Below, in pieces: positions 34,512 through 44,044 of a DNA stretch of 64,000 bases (position 1 is the stretch's first letter; each line of letters opens with the position of its first letter). The position numbers were made by a program, and so were the translations under genes. The stretch is from contig DPDG01000054.1 in NCBI GenBank assembly GCA_003526375.1, positions 1-64,000 on the forward strand, given 5' to 3'. The notes below the pieces were generated by a model, which was not told where the DNA came from, made no database searches, and saw nothing but the letters and a program-made list of their open reading frames with translations. The stretch is from Lentisphaeria bacterium. Lineage in GTDB: Bacteria; Verrucomicrobiota; Lentisphaeria; Victivallales; UBA1829.

Positions 34512-35619
34512 AAGAATTCTCTTTGTCTCCGACACCGGCGCATTCCGGGGCGGCGTGGAACGCTTCATTTTTCAGGCAGCGCAACTCCTTGCCTCCAAAG
34601 GGTTTCATTGTTCCGGCGCATTCCGGATGCGCGGAGAGGATTCGGAACGTTTCCTTGCCCCGTTTGAGTCTTATTCCTTCGATCCGGATGACTTTGCGGA
34701 GATGGCGGAAAATGCCGATCTGATCTGGCTCCACAAATGCGCCGACTGCCGGATTCTGGAACCGTATCTCGGCAGACACCCGGTCATGCTCTATGTGCAC
34801 GATCACGATTACTACTGCTTCCGCCGTCACAAATACTACCCGTTCCGGCGGATCAACTGCACACGGGCATGTTCTTCTTTCTGCCGCCTCTGCGGCTCGC
34901 TCTCCCGCGAACACGCCCCATGGACCCGCTTTTACGCCAATCTGGAACTGGCGAAACAGGCGGATCTGGTCCTTGCGGGTTCCGGTTTCATGCTGGACAA
35001 TCTCCGCCGGAACGGTTTCGCGCCGGACAGGCTCCGCAAGCTGGAACCGCTGATCGATCTGCATCAGGGAGAAACGCCGCGCAGGCGTCCGGCGGACCGT
35101 GAAATCGTATACACAGGACAACTGCTCCGGGGGAAAGGCGTCGATCTTCTGCTTCACGCCGCGACAAGGCTTACAGGTGAATGGCACCTGACGGTCGTGG
35201 GAAAAGGCGACGACATGCAGTATTGTTCATGGCTGGCACGCAGGCTGAATCTGGAAAAGCGTGTCACGTTCACCGGATATACGGGACAACCTGAAAAATA
35301 TTATGAAAAAGCAGCCGTCGCCGTCTTCCCCTCGCGCTGGCAGGAGCCGTTCGGCATGACCGGCCCCGAAGCCATGGCGCATGGAGTCCCCGTTGCGGGC
35401 TTCCTCACCGGAGGCGTCGGGGAATGGCTGAAAAACGGGCACAACGGATTCGCGGTTCCTTCCGGCGACATTTCAGCGCTGGCGGGCGCAATCCGGCGGC
35501 TTCTTGACCATCCTGCGGAAGCGGAGGCATACGGCGCCAATGCATTTCAGGATATGAAACAATATACGCCGGAAACGTTTTCCGGCAAACTGATCTCACT
35601 GATGGAACGTTTTCTATGA
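34504..35619 (+). CDS. Family 4 glycosyltransferase
   Basis: A 371-residue GT4 enzyme (GT-B fold). The N-terminal glycine loop is GAFRGGVERF, and the C-terminal donor domain has the FPSRWQEPFGMTGPEAMA motif with the E-x7-E pattern. The middle contains an unusual Cys/His-rich stretch (near residues 105-135: HDHDYYCF, NCTRACSSFCRLCG) that may bind metal. The start is a GTG at 34504, overlapping the GT2 stop; no ATG is in position. The end overlaps the next gene by 4 nt (ATGA). Confidence 0.86.
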   Translation: MNKRILFVSDTGAFRGGVERFIFQAAQLLASKGFHCSGAFRMRGEDSERFLAPFESYSFDPDDFAEMAENADLIWLHKCADCRILEPYLGRHPVMLYVHDHDYYCFRRHKYYPFRRINCTRACSSFCRLCGSLSREHAPWTRFYANLELAKQADLVLAGSGFMLDNLRRNGFAPDRLRKLEPLIDLHQGETPRRRPADREIVYTGQLLRGKGVDLLLHAATRLTGEWHLTVVGKGDDMQYCSWLARRLNLEKRVTFTGYTGQPEKYYEKAAVAVFPSRWQEPFGMTGPEAMAHGVPVAGFLTGGVGEWLKNGHNGFAVPSGDISALAGAIRRLLDHPAEAEAYGANAFQDMKQYTPETFSGKLISLMERFL

Positions 35620-37475
35620 AGATTCTGTATCTGGCATGTGGTTTCGACGGCGGTTTTTCAGGAATTTCCGTCTATATGCGCAATACCATGCTCCGGCTCG
35701 CGGAAGCGGGACATGAACTTACAATCGTAATCACCGCGGCGGACCGCCCTCTGCTGCCGGAACTCGAAGGAGCGGTTTACCATGTCCTGCCGCCCCTGCT
35801 GAACAGACCGCTTGCCAATATGCTCTACTCATGGCTGATCTTTCCGTTCCGTTTTTCCCCGAAACAATATGATTTCCTGCTTCTGCCGGCGGCGAACAGG
35901 AGAGCTCCGGGATTTCACAGGTTCTTCACGGTTGCGGTCGTGCATGATCTGTCGCAGTATCATGTGAAATCCAAGTATGATCTGTTCAGGATGTGTTACA
36001 TCAAATCCGTTCTGCCGTATGCAGTCCGGAAAGCGGAGCGCGTCATTGCAATCAGCGGAAGCACGGCGGAAGACCTGAAACGGTTCTGGAAAATCGATCC
36101 GGCAAGGATCAGAGTCAATTTCAACGGTTACGGCGCGGATGTGTTTCATCCGGAACCCGAAGCGGGAGAACGGGAAAGGATCATGGAAAAATATCAGCTT
36201 GCCCGCCCGTTCATTCTTTACATTTCCCGTATCGAACACCCCGGCAAGAATCATCTCCGCCTGATTCAGGCATATGAAAAACTTCCGGAGAAACTGAGGG
36301 AAAAGTATGATCTCGTTCTCGGCGGAAGCCCGTGGAGCGGCGCGGACACCGTATTCGACTATGTTGAAAAATCCGCCTGCCGGGATAAAATCCGGTTCAT
36401 CGGCTTTGTGGATTCGGCGGATCTTCCGGCTTTTTACCGTTCGGCACATCTTTATATCTGCCCCTCTCTTTTCGAGGGCTTCGGACTCCCCGTTCCGGAA
36501 GCCATGGCATGCGGCACCGTGGTCGCGTGCTCGGATAATTCCTCTCTCGGAGAGATCGCCGGAAACGCAGCGGAACTCTTTTCCCCGGAATCCGTTCCGG
36601 AAATCGCCCGCGCAATGGAAAAAACGCTCTGCGATACGCAGCGCCGCCGGACACTGCGCGAGCGCGGCTTCAAACAGGTCCGTCTTTTTTCATGGAAACA
36701 CCATGCGGAGGTTCTTGCCGCCGCCGGAGCGGAAAAGTATGCGCCGCGGAATACGCTGCTCGGCATCACCTACGACAACATCACGATGAAACATGCCCTT
36801 GACGCCATCCGCCATATGATCGTCCGCAGGGGACACGGGCGAATTGCGTTCGTCAATGCGGACTGTTTCAATCAAGGCTGGAAAAATCATGCTTACCGCG
36901 ACATGCTGACGCACTTCGATTATGTCCTTCCCGACGGAAGCGGCATTGCAATCGCGGGAAAACTGCTTCATGCGCCGATCAGGGAAAACGTCAACGGAAC
37001 GGATATGCTTCCGCTTCTTGCGGAAATGGCGGAAAAAGAAGGTTTTACGATTTATCTCCACGGGGCGCGGCCGGGTGTGGCGGATGCCATGCGCGAAAAT
37101 CTGCTGAAACAATGGAAGAATCTTAAGATCGTTGGAACCGGCGACGGTTATTCCGATCAGGCGGAAGCGGTCGGGAAGATCGCCGGAACAGCGCCGGACA
37201 TTCTTCTTGTCGCGCTCGGAGTGCCGCGGCAGGAGGCGTTCATTCTGGAGAATTTCCAACGGCTCAACTGCCGCGTCGCACTTGGAGTCGGCGGTCTTTT
37301 CGATTTCTACTCCGGCAGAATTCCAAGGGTGCCGCGCTGGATGCGCAGGGTCGGAATGGAATGGTTTTTCCGCTTCCTCATGGAGCCGCGCCGCATGTTC
37401 CGGCGGTATATCATCGGCAATCCCGTCTTTCTATACCGCACGGTCCGTTACGGGAAAAGCGGCGGAAAAACATAA
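35616..37475 (+). CDS. GT4-GT26 fusion glycosyltransferase
   Basis: A 619-residue two-enzyme fusion. Residues 1-~375 are a GT4 transferase (GGFSGISVYM; FEGFGLPVPEAMACG). Residues ~383-619 are a WecG/TagA/CpsF (GT26) enzyme: NADCFNQGW, the catalytic-region LPDGSGIAIA, VNGTDM, and DILLVALGVPRQE. GT26 enzymes add the second sugar onto lipid-linked GlcNAc or GalNAc phosphates at the membrane. Having both in one chain suggests two successive additions on the same acceptor. It starts in an ATGA overlap with the preceding GT gene. Confidence 0.9.
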   Translation: MKILYLACGFDGGFSGISVYMRNTMLRLAEAGHELTIVITAADRPLLPELEGAVYHVLPPLLNRPLANMLYSWLIFPFRFSPKQYDFLLLPAANRRAPGFHRFFTVAVVHDLSQYHVKSKYDLFRMCYIKSVLPYAVRKAERVIAISGSTAEDLKRFWKIDPARIRVNFNGYGADVFHPEPEAGERERIMEKYQLARPFILYISRIEHPGKNHLRLIQAYEKLPEKLREKYDLVLGGSPWSGADTVFDYVEKSACRDKIRFIGFVDSADLPAFYRSAHLYICPSLFEGFGLPVPEAMACGTVVACSDNSSLGEIAGNAAELFSPESVPEIARAMEKTLCDTQRRRTLRERGFKQVRLFSWKHHAEVLAAAGAEKYAPRNTLLGITYDNITMKHALDAIRHMIVRRGHGRIAFVNADCFNQGWKNHAYRDMLTHFDYVLPDGSGIAIAGKLLHAPIRENVNGTDMLPLLAEMAEKEGFTIYLHGARPGVADAMRENLLKQWKNLKIVGTGDGYSDQAEAVGKIAGTAPDILLVALGVPRQEAFILENFQRLNCRVALGVGGLFDFYSGRIPRVPRWMRRVGMEWFFRFLMEPRRMFRRYIIGNPVFLYRTVRYGKSGGKT

Positions 37476-37549
37476 TCCGGCGCTTCTGAATGAGATTGTG
37501 GAAATCGGCAGGCGGATAGCCCCCGTTCCTCCGCAGGCTCAGCGCCGGA
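37476..37549. repeat. Nested inverted repeat between convergent genes
   Basis: A perfect 9-bp inverted repeat (TCCGGCGCT 37476-37484, AGCGCCGGA 37541-37549) encloses a smaller GCGGA/TCCGC stem. It fills the gap between the GT fusion and the converging exported-protein gene. No T run follows, so it may be a structure-only terminator. Confidence 0.45.
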
Positions 37550-37554
37550 ACAGT

Positions 37555-38328
37555 TCATTTCACTTCCTCCAGCACGACATTGCGGAAAGAGAAAGACCGT
37601 TTTACGAAATTGAGAATTACAATTTTCACATACACGGTGCCGGGCCAGAACTGATTGGATTTGCAGAATGTTTCGCATGTGCCGGAAATTTCACCGGAAA
37701 GAGTTTCGCATCTGTTCTTTTTCAGAATCCGGTGTGCCGCAAAAATATAATGCGCGTAACCGTTGTGCTGGCGAATGACGGTCTCGGCAGGCCAGCTCCC
37801 GCCGGCAGGCTGCGAGAGCGTGATGAGCCAGCTTCCGTCCGGCTGTTTCGTTTTTGAAACGACCTCACGGGCGATATTGAAATTCGGGAGATCGTTGTAA
37901 TTGCCGGAATCATCGGCATCGAACACGACGGCGGAACCTTTTCCCGGCACCCATTTCGATGCGTTGTCCACAAGGAGAACGGTATCCTGCACTTTGCAGA
38001 GTTTCAACAGCGTTGTTTCTGTTCCGGGACGGATATGGAAATGCACGGATTCGATCTGCCTGCGCTCCCCGTCATAGGGAATCAGACCGATGTAATACTC
38101 CGCAGGAACCGCCGTTTCAATTTCTGCGGAAAGACGGTATTTTTTACGCGGGTCGATCCGGATCAGTTCTTTCGTTTCCACCTGCCCGGAGCCAGTCAGC
38201 ATTTTCGCTGCGGAATCTTCCCGCACATTGTTCCAGCTTGCGGCGCGTTCCGGCGAAGCAACCAGATTCTCCGCATAAGAATTTACAGCAGCCAGAAGAA
38301 ACAGGAACAGACAAAATTGCAATTTCAT
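37555..38328 (-). CDS. Exported carbohydrate-binding-like protein
   Basis: A 257-residue exported protein of unknown function, last gene of LacI locus 2. Its signal peptide ends near SYA (about residue 19). The rest resembles the beta-sandwich domains often fused to glycosidases (LIRIDPRKKYRLSAEIE; YIGLIPYDGER), with a strand-rich end. The start at 38328 has AAAGGTG upstream and follows the preceding stop by 11 nt. A sugar-binding role is an inference. Confidence 0.65.
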   Translation of the reverse strand: MKLQFCLFLFLLAAVNSYAENLVASPERAASWNNVREDSAAKMLTGSGQVETKELIRIDPRKKYRLSAEIETAVPAEYYIGLIPYDGERRQIESVHFHIRPGTETTLLKLCKVQDTVLLVDNASKWVPGKGSAVVFDADDSGNYNDLPNFNIAREVVSKTKQPDGSWLITLSQPAGGSWPAETVIRQHNGYAHYIFAAHRILKKNRCETLSGEISGTCETFCKSNQFWPGTVYVKIVILNFVKRSFSFRNVVLEEVK

Positions 38329-38339
38329 ATTTTTCACCT

Positions 38340-39500
38340 TTATTTTATGACCAGTCTGCATCCGGTCAGTTCACGTGATCGCCCGCCGGAGCGCAGCAGT
38401 AAACGGTATTCTCCCCGCGGCAGATCCCGGGGGACCGGTTTCCGGAATTCGAATGTCCCTCCCGCGTCCAGCGCCGGAATCTGAATTCCGCCGAGAGAAA
38501 CCTGACGGGAGGAACCATCCAGAAAAAGTTCCCACTCCTGTGGTTTCTGCGGAGACGCGGCGGAAATTTTCACCTCGGCATGAGACGGCTCCAGCGCCGC
38601 ATCCACACCGCAATCCCCCAGAACAGTCCGCAGTCCGCTTAATCCGGGAAAGACCAGAATCCGGTAATCATGCCTCTGAGTCCCGCCGGGAGGCAGTCTC
38701 CGGCTCCCGAAGACAGGTTCAAAAGTGCAGACTTTTCCGCTCTGCGTATTCCCCTGCCATGAATAAAAGAAGCCGTCAGGTTCAAATTCGGCAGACGGAG
38801 CCTCGCACGCCCAGACCAGACTTCCGCCTTCCAGAACCGCCCCCGCCCAGCATTGCGCGGGACTCACGGAAGCCTCTCCCGGAAGCCCTGAAAAAATCGT
38901 ATCACAAGGCGGAACCCACCGTTCCCCGCGTCCCCGCGCCGGGCGTTTCGCCGCCGCGGGAATGACGGGAACAGCCGGCGTTGCCGGAAGCAGGTTCAGC
39001 CAGACGGAATAGGAAGCCGGTGTACCGCCGTTGTTCCTGATTTCCAGACTCGTTTCGATAATCAGGGAGTCCGGCAGAAGGCGCACATGCCGTTTCAACC
39101 CGAAATTAGTATTGCCGTAATAGCCGGAAGAAAACGTAATGCTCTCCCTTGTCTGCGATTCCGTTGCTACGGGAATGCTTGCCCCCGTCATGGTCACCCC
39201 CCAGAGCAGTTCGCGGATTCCGCATCCATTGTCGCGCACCGGTTCAAACAGCGGATTGCCGCGCAGAATCACTGCCTTGTAAGGGGAAAGCAGCTCCTTA
39301 CCGGAGGGACGGTATCTGATACTGCTGATCCGTCCCATGCTTTCCGGCAGAAATTCCAGCGCCAGATAACGGTTTTCCAGCGCAGCCGCCTCAAATTTCT
39401 TTTCCTCAAAACATTGTCCGTTTTCCGCCGGAACGGTCCGTGGCACACAGCATCCGGCACTGGTGAAAAGCAGGAAAACCAATAACAGGAACGTTCTCAT
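38340..39500 (-). CDS. Exported protein, possible lipoprotein, mutarotase-like fold
   Basis: A 386-residue exported protein of unknown function. The N-terminal hydrophobic stretch ends in SAGCC, close to but not a perfect lipobox. The middle is rich in aromatic strands (SYSVWLNLLPATPAVP; PGGTQRHDYRILVFPG) suggestive of the galactose-mutarotase-like super-sandwich seen in sugar-active enzymes. It overlaps the 920-residue gene by 4 nt (ATGA), so the two are translationally coupled. Function is not established. Confidence 0.65.
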   Translation of the reverse strand: MRTFLLLVFLLFTSAGCCVPRTVPAENGQCFEEKKFEAAALENRYLALEFLPESMGRISSIRYRPSGKELLSPYKAVILRGNPLFEPVRDNGCGIRELLWGVTMTGASIPVATESQTRESITFSSGYYGNTNFGLKRHVRLLPDSLIIETSLEIRNNGGTPASYSVWLNLLPATPAVPVIPAAAKRPARGRGERWVPPCDTIFSGLPGEASVSPAQCWAGAVLEGGSLVWACEAPSAEFEPDGFFYSWQGNTQSGKVCTFEPVFGSRRLPPGGTQRHDYRILVFPGLSGLRTVLGDCGVDAALEPSHAEVKISAASPQKPQEWELFLDGSSRQVSLGGIQIPALDAGGTFEFRKPVPRDLPRGEYRLLLRSGGRSRELTGCRLVIK

Positions 39501-42259
39501 TCAACACCTCCGGCGGACTCGAAACAGCGTTCAAACGGAAGCAGCCTGCTTTTCATGTCGAACTTCCGTATCATTTCAGCGGTAATGCTGTCATGCGGGG
39601 CAAAGGGAATAAGATACTCGAACCGGCGGTCCATCACATAATTCAGTTCCTTCATCATAGCCGCCGCCTGCCTTTCATTTCCGGCGGACAGAATCAGGAG
39701 ATCGCCTTTGCGCGCAATTCCGCTTTTTCCACCGCGCCCGACTGAGATCCTCACGGTCGGCACAGACGGTTCGGCATCCCCTTTCCGAACCCATATTCTG
39801 CCGGAACGGGTTATCTTCTTCCCTGCTGTAAAACGGAAATAGCTTTGCAGATTGCCGCTCTCTTTCAGTTCCGCAGGATTCGGGTCCGCCGGTATCTGTA
39901 TCTCAAAAGACGGCATCTTTCCGTCGTCCGTAAACGGAAATGAAGTAATGGTTCCGGCATTGCAGTGAAATACTTTCGAAGCATAGACGATTCTGATTTC
40001 CGCCCCGGCGGGGAGAACGCTTTCAGAGCCATTCACACGGCTGCCGTTGACAAAGATCTGCGGAACGAAATTATAAATTTCACGCGGCGTGACCGCCGTC
40101 CTGAACGGAGCGGAGTTGTCCAGTTTGACCGTGAATACGATTCTGTCGATCTCCTTTTCCGAAGAAACCGCGGCATTCAGTATGCCTGAGGCGGGTAGTC
40201 CGCTCAAATTGCAGACAGCTTCAAACAATGCGGGGCGGCGCGAAGGCAGGGAAGCGGTAAAGCGGGTATCCGTTCCTTCAATATGATTTTCAAGACGTGC
40301 CTTGTCGCGCATTTTTCCGACAAAGAGGTTCCAGCCTTTGCCGAGAGCGGAGTTGTCCACTTCAAAATTCAATTTCATGGGATTCTGCCAGGGATTCCCG
40401 AAGTAGAGAATCGTATCTGCGGCACGGCCGTAGCGCGCCCGGTAAAGGAATTTTCCGCCGTCATTCACAGCCACGGGAATCAACGCCTGCCAGCCGGTGC
40501 GGATGCACTCCAGCAGTTCCGGCATACAGTAAATGCTCTGCGGATTTCCGCTCTGTGTTACGTGAGACTGCGTGAAACCATACTGGAAATCGGTCAGAAC
40601 CGCATGATCTCCAAGTTTTGCGAGTTTTTCGTAAAACGCGTCCTGTGAAAGATTGCGCCAGTCGGGGATCGTGCTGTCAACCAGGAAGCCGGGTCCGTGC
40701 ATGACGGCGGGGCGCATTCCGATGTTATAGCGGTTCAACGGCATCCAGCTGCGGAAAACCGGATTGAAAATACTGGTTTCTATCATCATATAATCTCCGC
40801 TCCCCTGCCCGTTTTTCCAGACGAACGGAGGATCCGCCGGATTCAGGGAATGTAGGAAATCGATCATGCTTTTCACAGCAACGGATTCGTCGATGAAAAC
40901 CCCTTTTTCATCCCATGCGCGCCCGGGCTGTTCCGGGTCCTTTGCCGCAGGGCCGCGGTAGAAAACTCCGGGAGTTCCGCAATCCATCGCGAAACCGGGA
41001 AATTTCAACTCCTGATAAAGCCGCTTCAGGTCGCTTTGGAAAGCCTTTGCGAAAGAAGTCCCCATCGGCAGGACCCGAATCTCGCGGTCATGCGCGGTGG
41101 ACCACGGTCCGAGGATCATCGGAACCCCGCCCTCCGTATCGCGGTTGATCGCATCCGGGTATTTCTCATTGGCAAGCTGGATTTCGCACCATGCGGGATT
41201 GGCGTAGAATGCGTAACCGAAATCCCTGCCGTTTTTCCGGAAAACCGCCGCACGTTTCCTCTGGAATTCCGGCTGGGAAAGCTTTGCATACTCAAACAGA
41301 GTCCCATTGATCGTGCTGGCGAAATTTCTGGTGGAAAAACCGAACGCCGGTTTATAGTCCCAAAGCTCCTGATGCCCGTAGGCGTCGCCGGACCGTTTAT
41401 ACGGCGTATAAGCCCAGTCAACGGCGGCGTAAAAACGGCGCTCCTTTTCACGGTCCGGCTTGAAATACCACGCTCGGTACTGACTGTGGGCATACCAGAT
41501 GTAAGGATTGTCCTGATCCTGCACCGGGCGCCATGTCTCCGGGTATGCGTCATAAAAAGCCTGCACGACATTTTCCTCGCATCCGAAGCGGACCGGCGTC
41601 ACACCGATCAGGAAGCGGAAATCGACGGAACCTCCGGGAGCGACCACGATACGCTGTGAAAATGAAATTTTTGCACTGCCGGACCCGGCAACCTCATAAC
41701 GGGCGCCGTTCCAGCTCACATAATCGAATTGGAACTGTCCGAGAAAAACCGAACGGGTATTTGAAATCACAGCCGAAACCGGAAACGGCTGATTCAGCCC
41801 GCCTCCGATATGTTTTGTTGTGCGCCCTTTCAGCCCCAGACGCGCAACGGGCTTATCCCCCGCCTCTACGACATCGAATCCGCCCCAGAAGAAATCACCG
41901 CTTCTGCGCGGGACATGCAGATTCAGCCCCGGCTCCAAACGCAGTTCCTTCCGGCTCTTGTTGTGAATCACGCAGTCCATCCGGAACAGCTTCTCCGAAA
42001 CCGATGGTTTCACCGTCCATGTAAAACCGGAATTTTCCAGAGCGTCCCTGCCGGTATAGGTCTTCCCGTTCTCCCCGTCATATACATAAAACCCGCCGCT
42101 CAGTTTTTCATGGGGCAAAGTTTTTGTATCCAGCGTAAATGCGCCGTCTTTCAGCGTCAGAACCGCGGTGTCCGATTCCAGCGCGGGGAGCCGGACGGAA
42201 GCGCACAATAGAAAAACAGCGCTCCACAACACAATTTTTTGAAACCTCTTACCTGCCAT
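39497..42259 (-). CDS. Large exported glycosidase-like protein
   Basis: A 920-residue exported protein. The signal peptide ends near PAL (residues 25-27). The first ~230 residues are beta-rich. The middle (about 250-650) has barrel-like segments with Trp-rich and acidic motifs (ENPYIWYAHSQYR-type start; FAMDCGTPGVF; FLVDSTIPDW) as in alpha-galactosidase-like enzymes. The rest is a beta-sandwich tail. No family is assigned with confidence. It follows the signature-less pseudopilin by 40 nt and leads the exported trio of locus 2. Glycan hydrolysis is inferred. Confidence 0.6.
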   Translation of the reverse strand: MAGKRFQKIVLWSAVFLLCASVRLPALESDTAVLTLKDGAFTLDTKTLPHEKLSGGFYVYDGENGKTYTGRDALENSGFTWTVKPSVSEKLFRMDCVIHNKSRKELRLEPGLNLHVPRRSGDFFWGGFDVVEAGDKPVARLGLKGRTTKHIGGGLNQPFPVSAVISNTRSVFLGQFQFDYVSWNGARYEVAGSGSAKISFSQRIVVAPGGSVDFRFLIGVTPVRFGCEENVVQAFYDAYPETWRPVQDQDNPYIWYAHSQYRAWYFKPDREKERRFYAAVDWAYTPYKRSGDAYGHQELWDYKPAFGFSTRNFASTINGTLFEYAKLSQPEFQRKRAAVFRKNGRDFGYAFYANPAWCEIQLANEKYPDAINRDTEGGVPMILGPWSTAHDREIRVLPMGTSFAKAFQSDLKRLYQELKFPGFAMDCGTPGVFYRGPAAKDPEQPGRAWDEKGVFIDESVAVKSMIDFLHSLNPADPPFVWKNGQGSGDYMMIETSIFNPVFRSWMPLNRYNIGMRPAVMHGPGFLVDSTIPDWRNLSQDAFYEKLAKLGDHAVLTDFQYGFTQSHVTQSGNPQSIYCMPELLECIRTGWQALIPVAVNDGGKFLYRARYGRAADTILYFGNPWQNPMKLNFEVDNSALGKGWNLFVGKMRDKARLENHIEGTDTRFTASLPSRRPALFEAVCNLSGLPASGILNAAVSSEKEIDRIVFTVKLDNSAPFRTAVTPREIYNFVPQIFVNGSRVNGSESVLPAGAEIRIVYASKVFHCNAGTITSFPFTDDGKMPSFEIQIPADPNPAELKESGNLQSYFRFTAGKKITRSGRIWVRKGDAEPSVPTVRISVGRGGKSGIARKGDLLILSAGNERQAAAMMKELNYVMDRRFEYLIPFAPHDSITAEMIRKFDMKSRLLPFERCFESAGGVE

Positions 42260-42299
42260 CGTAATCTCACTCCTGTTTTATATGATCCGTTTCACGTTC

Positions 42300-42923
42300 T
42301 TAATTCCAATGCCATTTAGAAAAATCGGTGACGAAACTCCCGTCGGGAGCCGTCGTTCCGAAATCATTCTGCCGCAGAAACTCCACATGCCCGTCTGCAA
42401 AAACAAAATTCGCCCGTTCATTCTCATGCCGGAAATCCTTTTCATGCTGCCAGAAACGGGGAGGAAGCATATACGGTCCCCTCGAGTCCCCGAAAAGAAC
42501 AACCCCCGCCGGATTTTTCAGAAAACGCAGTCGGGGTTCCGGTGCCCCTGCCCGCCCGGCACTGCGCGCCGTCAGGAAATAATTCATCCCGTAACTCGCC
42601 GCACTTTGGACAACCGGGCAGAACAGAGGGCTTTCCGGTTTGAACATATATTCGTTGCGTTTGTCCGCGGGACAGCAGAAGTCAAGCTTATCCGTGGAAT
42701 AGGGGCGCAGGCAGTGACTCCAGAACTTCCAGAGCGGCTTCGCGGGAATCGTAACCGGCGGCAGTCCCCCGTGGTCATTCTCATAGGAGAGAGTCATCCC
42801 GTAGAGCTTTTTAAGATTCCCCATGCAGCGGGTCCGCTTCGCACTTTCTCCTGCGCTCCCCATCACAAGCATCAGGATTCCGGCGGAAAGCAGGATCAAA
42901 ACAAGTTCACGAATATTCTTCAT
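42300..42923 (-). CDS. Pseudopilin-like protein lacking the prepilin signature
   Basis: A 207-residue protein with one N-terminal hydrophobic segment (about 6-23). It lacks the FTLIELL motif and Glu +5. The rest still matches the DUF1559 pattern: RCMGNLKKLYGMTLSYENDH, a CCPAD site, SYGMNYFL, and FADGHVEFL near the C-terminus. It follows the true pseudopilin gene by 9 nt, as a pair. It may be a paralogue anchored as a plain membrane protein, unable to be processed by a prepilin peptidase. Confidence 0.72.
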   Translation of the reverse strand: MKNIRELVLILLSAGILMLVMGSAGESAKRTRCMGNLKKLYGMTLSYENDHGGLPPVTIPAKPLWKFWSHCLRPYSTDKLDFCCPADKRNEYMFKPESPLFCPVVQSAASYGMNYFLTARSAGRAGAPEPRLRFLKNPAGVVLFGDSRGPYMLPPRFWQHEKDFRHENERANFVFADGHVEFLRQNDFGTTAPDGSFVTDFSKWHWN

Positions 42924-42932
42924 TGTCCGCCC

Positions 42933-44012
42933 TCACAGTTGTTCCAGCCCGAAAAGCGGATGGGAAGATCCGAGATTCCAGAATTTGACGGGAGCTTTGA
43001 TCACAGTCCTCTCCGCATGGAAATCAAGATAAAGCATATTGCCGCCGTTGCTGTGCCGCTGCGGCAGTTTCCGGCTGAGCGCAAAAGCATCTGCAATTCC
43101 GCCGGAATTATAAATATCCCCTCCGGCATAGGGAATGGAAGTCCTTCGGTTTTTCACATTTCCGTCGGCAAGGGCATAGACTCTGCTGGGCTGTTTCAGT
43201 TTTGAAAAACCGCAAAGTTTCCACCCGTAATCAGGCACAGTGAATAATCCGTTTTTCGTATTGTTGTTATAAGTTGTATTGGCGACATAGCTCAGATACC
43301 AGCCGCTTACAGAAAATATCTCCGACTCCCCCAGGGCTGGAATGGCATGATGAGACGGGCAGACAAAACTTTTATAAGTCCGCGGTTCCGCAGCGCCAGT
43401 AATCACATTGAAATCAACCGTAACATGATCCGCCCCCAGATATGGCGCAAGTATGATATGGAATCCCTTGCGCGTCTTTCCCGGCTCCCCGTTTAATATT
43501 TCTGTATAGGCGTCGCAAAGATTGCCTGCATAATCTCCGGAGTAGCTGCCGAGCGCCACTCCGAACTGCTTCAGATTGTTCAGGCAGAATGCCGACTGTG
43601 CCGTTGCCCGCGCCTTGTTCAATGCAGGAAGCAGCATTCCCGCCAGAATCGCGATCATCGCAACTACGATGAGGAGCTCGATCAGGGTGAAAATTCTTGT
43701 TTTCACCCTTGAAGTAAGAACAGAAGAACAAGGAACTCTGAAGCAAGAAGGAGAAAAACATTTGAGCAATTCAACATCAGAACAATTCAACAGTCGAAGG
43801 AAGAAAGAAGAAGAAGAAACGGGGACTGGACTGACTGCGTCCTCTGCGGAGACCGCGCCGCGAAGCATGACTGAATGACAGGATTTCGAACTCAAATTCA
43901 AAGCTGTTCTATGTATGACGCGCTTCAGATGTTCGCAGAGTGAAATACTCCTTTTATCTGTTTTCATCATGAGAAATTCGATCAAAGCAAAATATGCCGG
44001 ATGTCTGCGCAT
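42933..44012 (-). CDS. DUF1559-type pseudopilin with a ~100-codon leader (locus 2)
   Basis: The pilin helix begins [18 protein letters not shown] at about residue 108, followed by a 240-residue DUF1559 domain ending with YLDFHAE. From ATG 44012 (AAAGGA 8 nt upstream) the frame is open for 102 codons before the helix. An alternative GTG start at 43706 gives a normal 5-residue leader (VKTRI then FTLIE) but lacks a strong ribosome site. The residue before Phe is Ile, not Gly. It is the second gene of LacI locus 2. The leader DNA is related to that of the locus 3 pseudopilin. Confidence 0.8.
   Translation of the reverse strand: MRRHPAYFALIEFLMMKTDKRSISLCEHLKRVIHRTALNLSSKSCHSVMLRGAVSAEDAVSPVPVSSSSFFLRLLNCSDVELLKCFSPSCFRVPCSSVLTSRVKTRIFTLIELLIVVAMIAILAGMLLPALNKARATAQSAFCLNNLKQFGVALGSYSGDYAGNLCDAYTEILNGEPGKTRKGFHIILAPYLGADHVTVDFNVITGAAEPRTYKSFVCPSHHAIPALGESEIFSVSGWYLSYVANTTYNNNTKNGLFTVPDYGWKLCGFSKLKQPSRVYALADGNVKNRRTSIPYAGGDIYNSGGIADAFALSRKLPQRHSNGGNMLYLDFHAERTVIKAPVKFWNLGSSHPLFGLEQL
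43707..44012 (-). repeat. Pseudopilin leader element, copy A
   Basis: This 306-bp stretch lies between the first start codon and the pilin-like region of the locus 2 pseudopilin. It is related at the DNA level to copy B at 55915-56256. Shared blocks are GGAGTATT followed by GA(A/G)CA near the 5' end, a block around 43835-43870 containing GCGGTCT and AGAGGACG, and a final GAACA-rich tract just before GTGAAAACAAG. Small indels between the copies change the reading frame. Confidence 0.6.
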
Positions 44013-44044
44013 TTTCTTTTTCCTTTCTTTCTGTTATTTTTATA

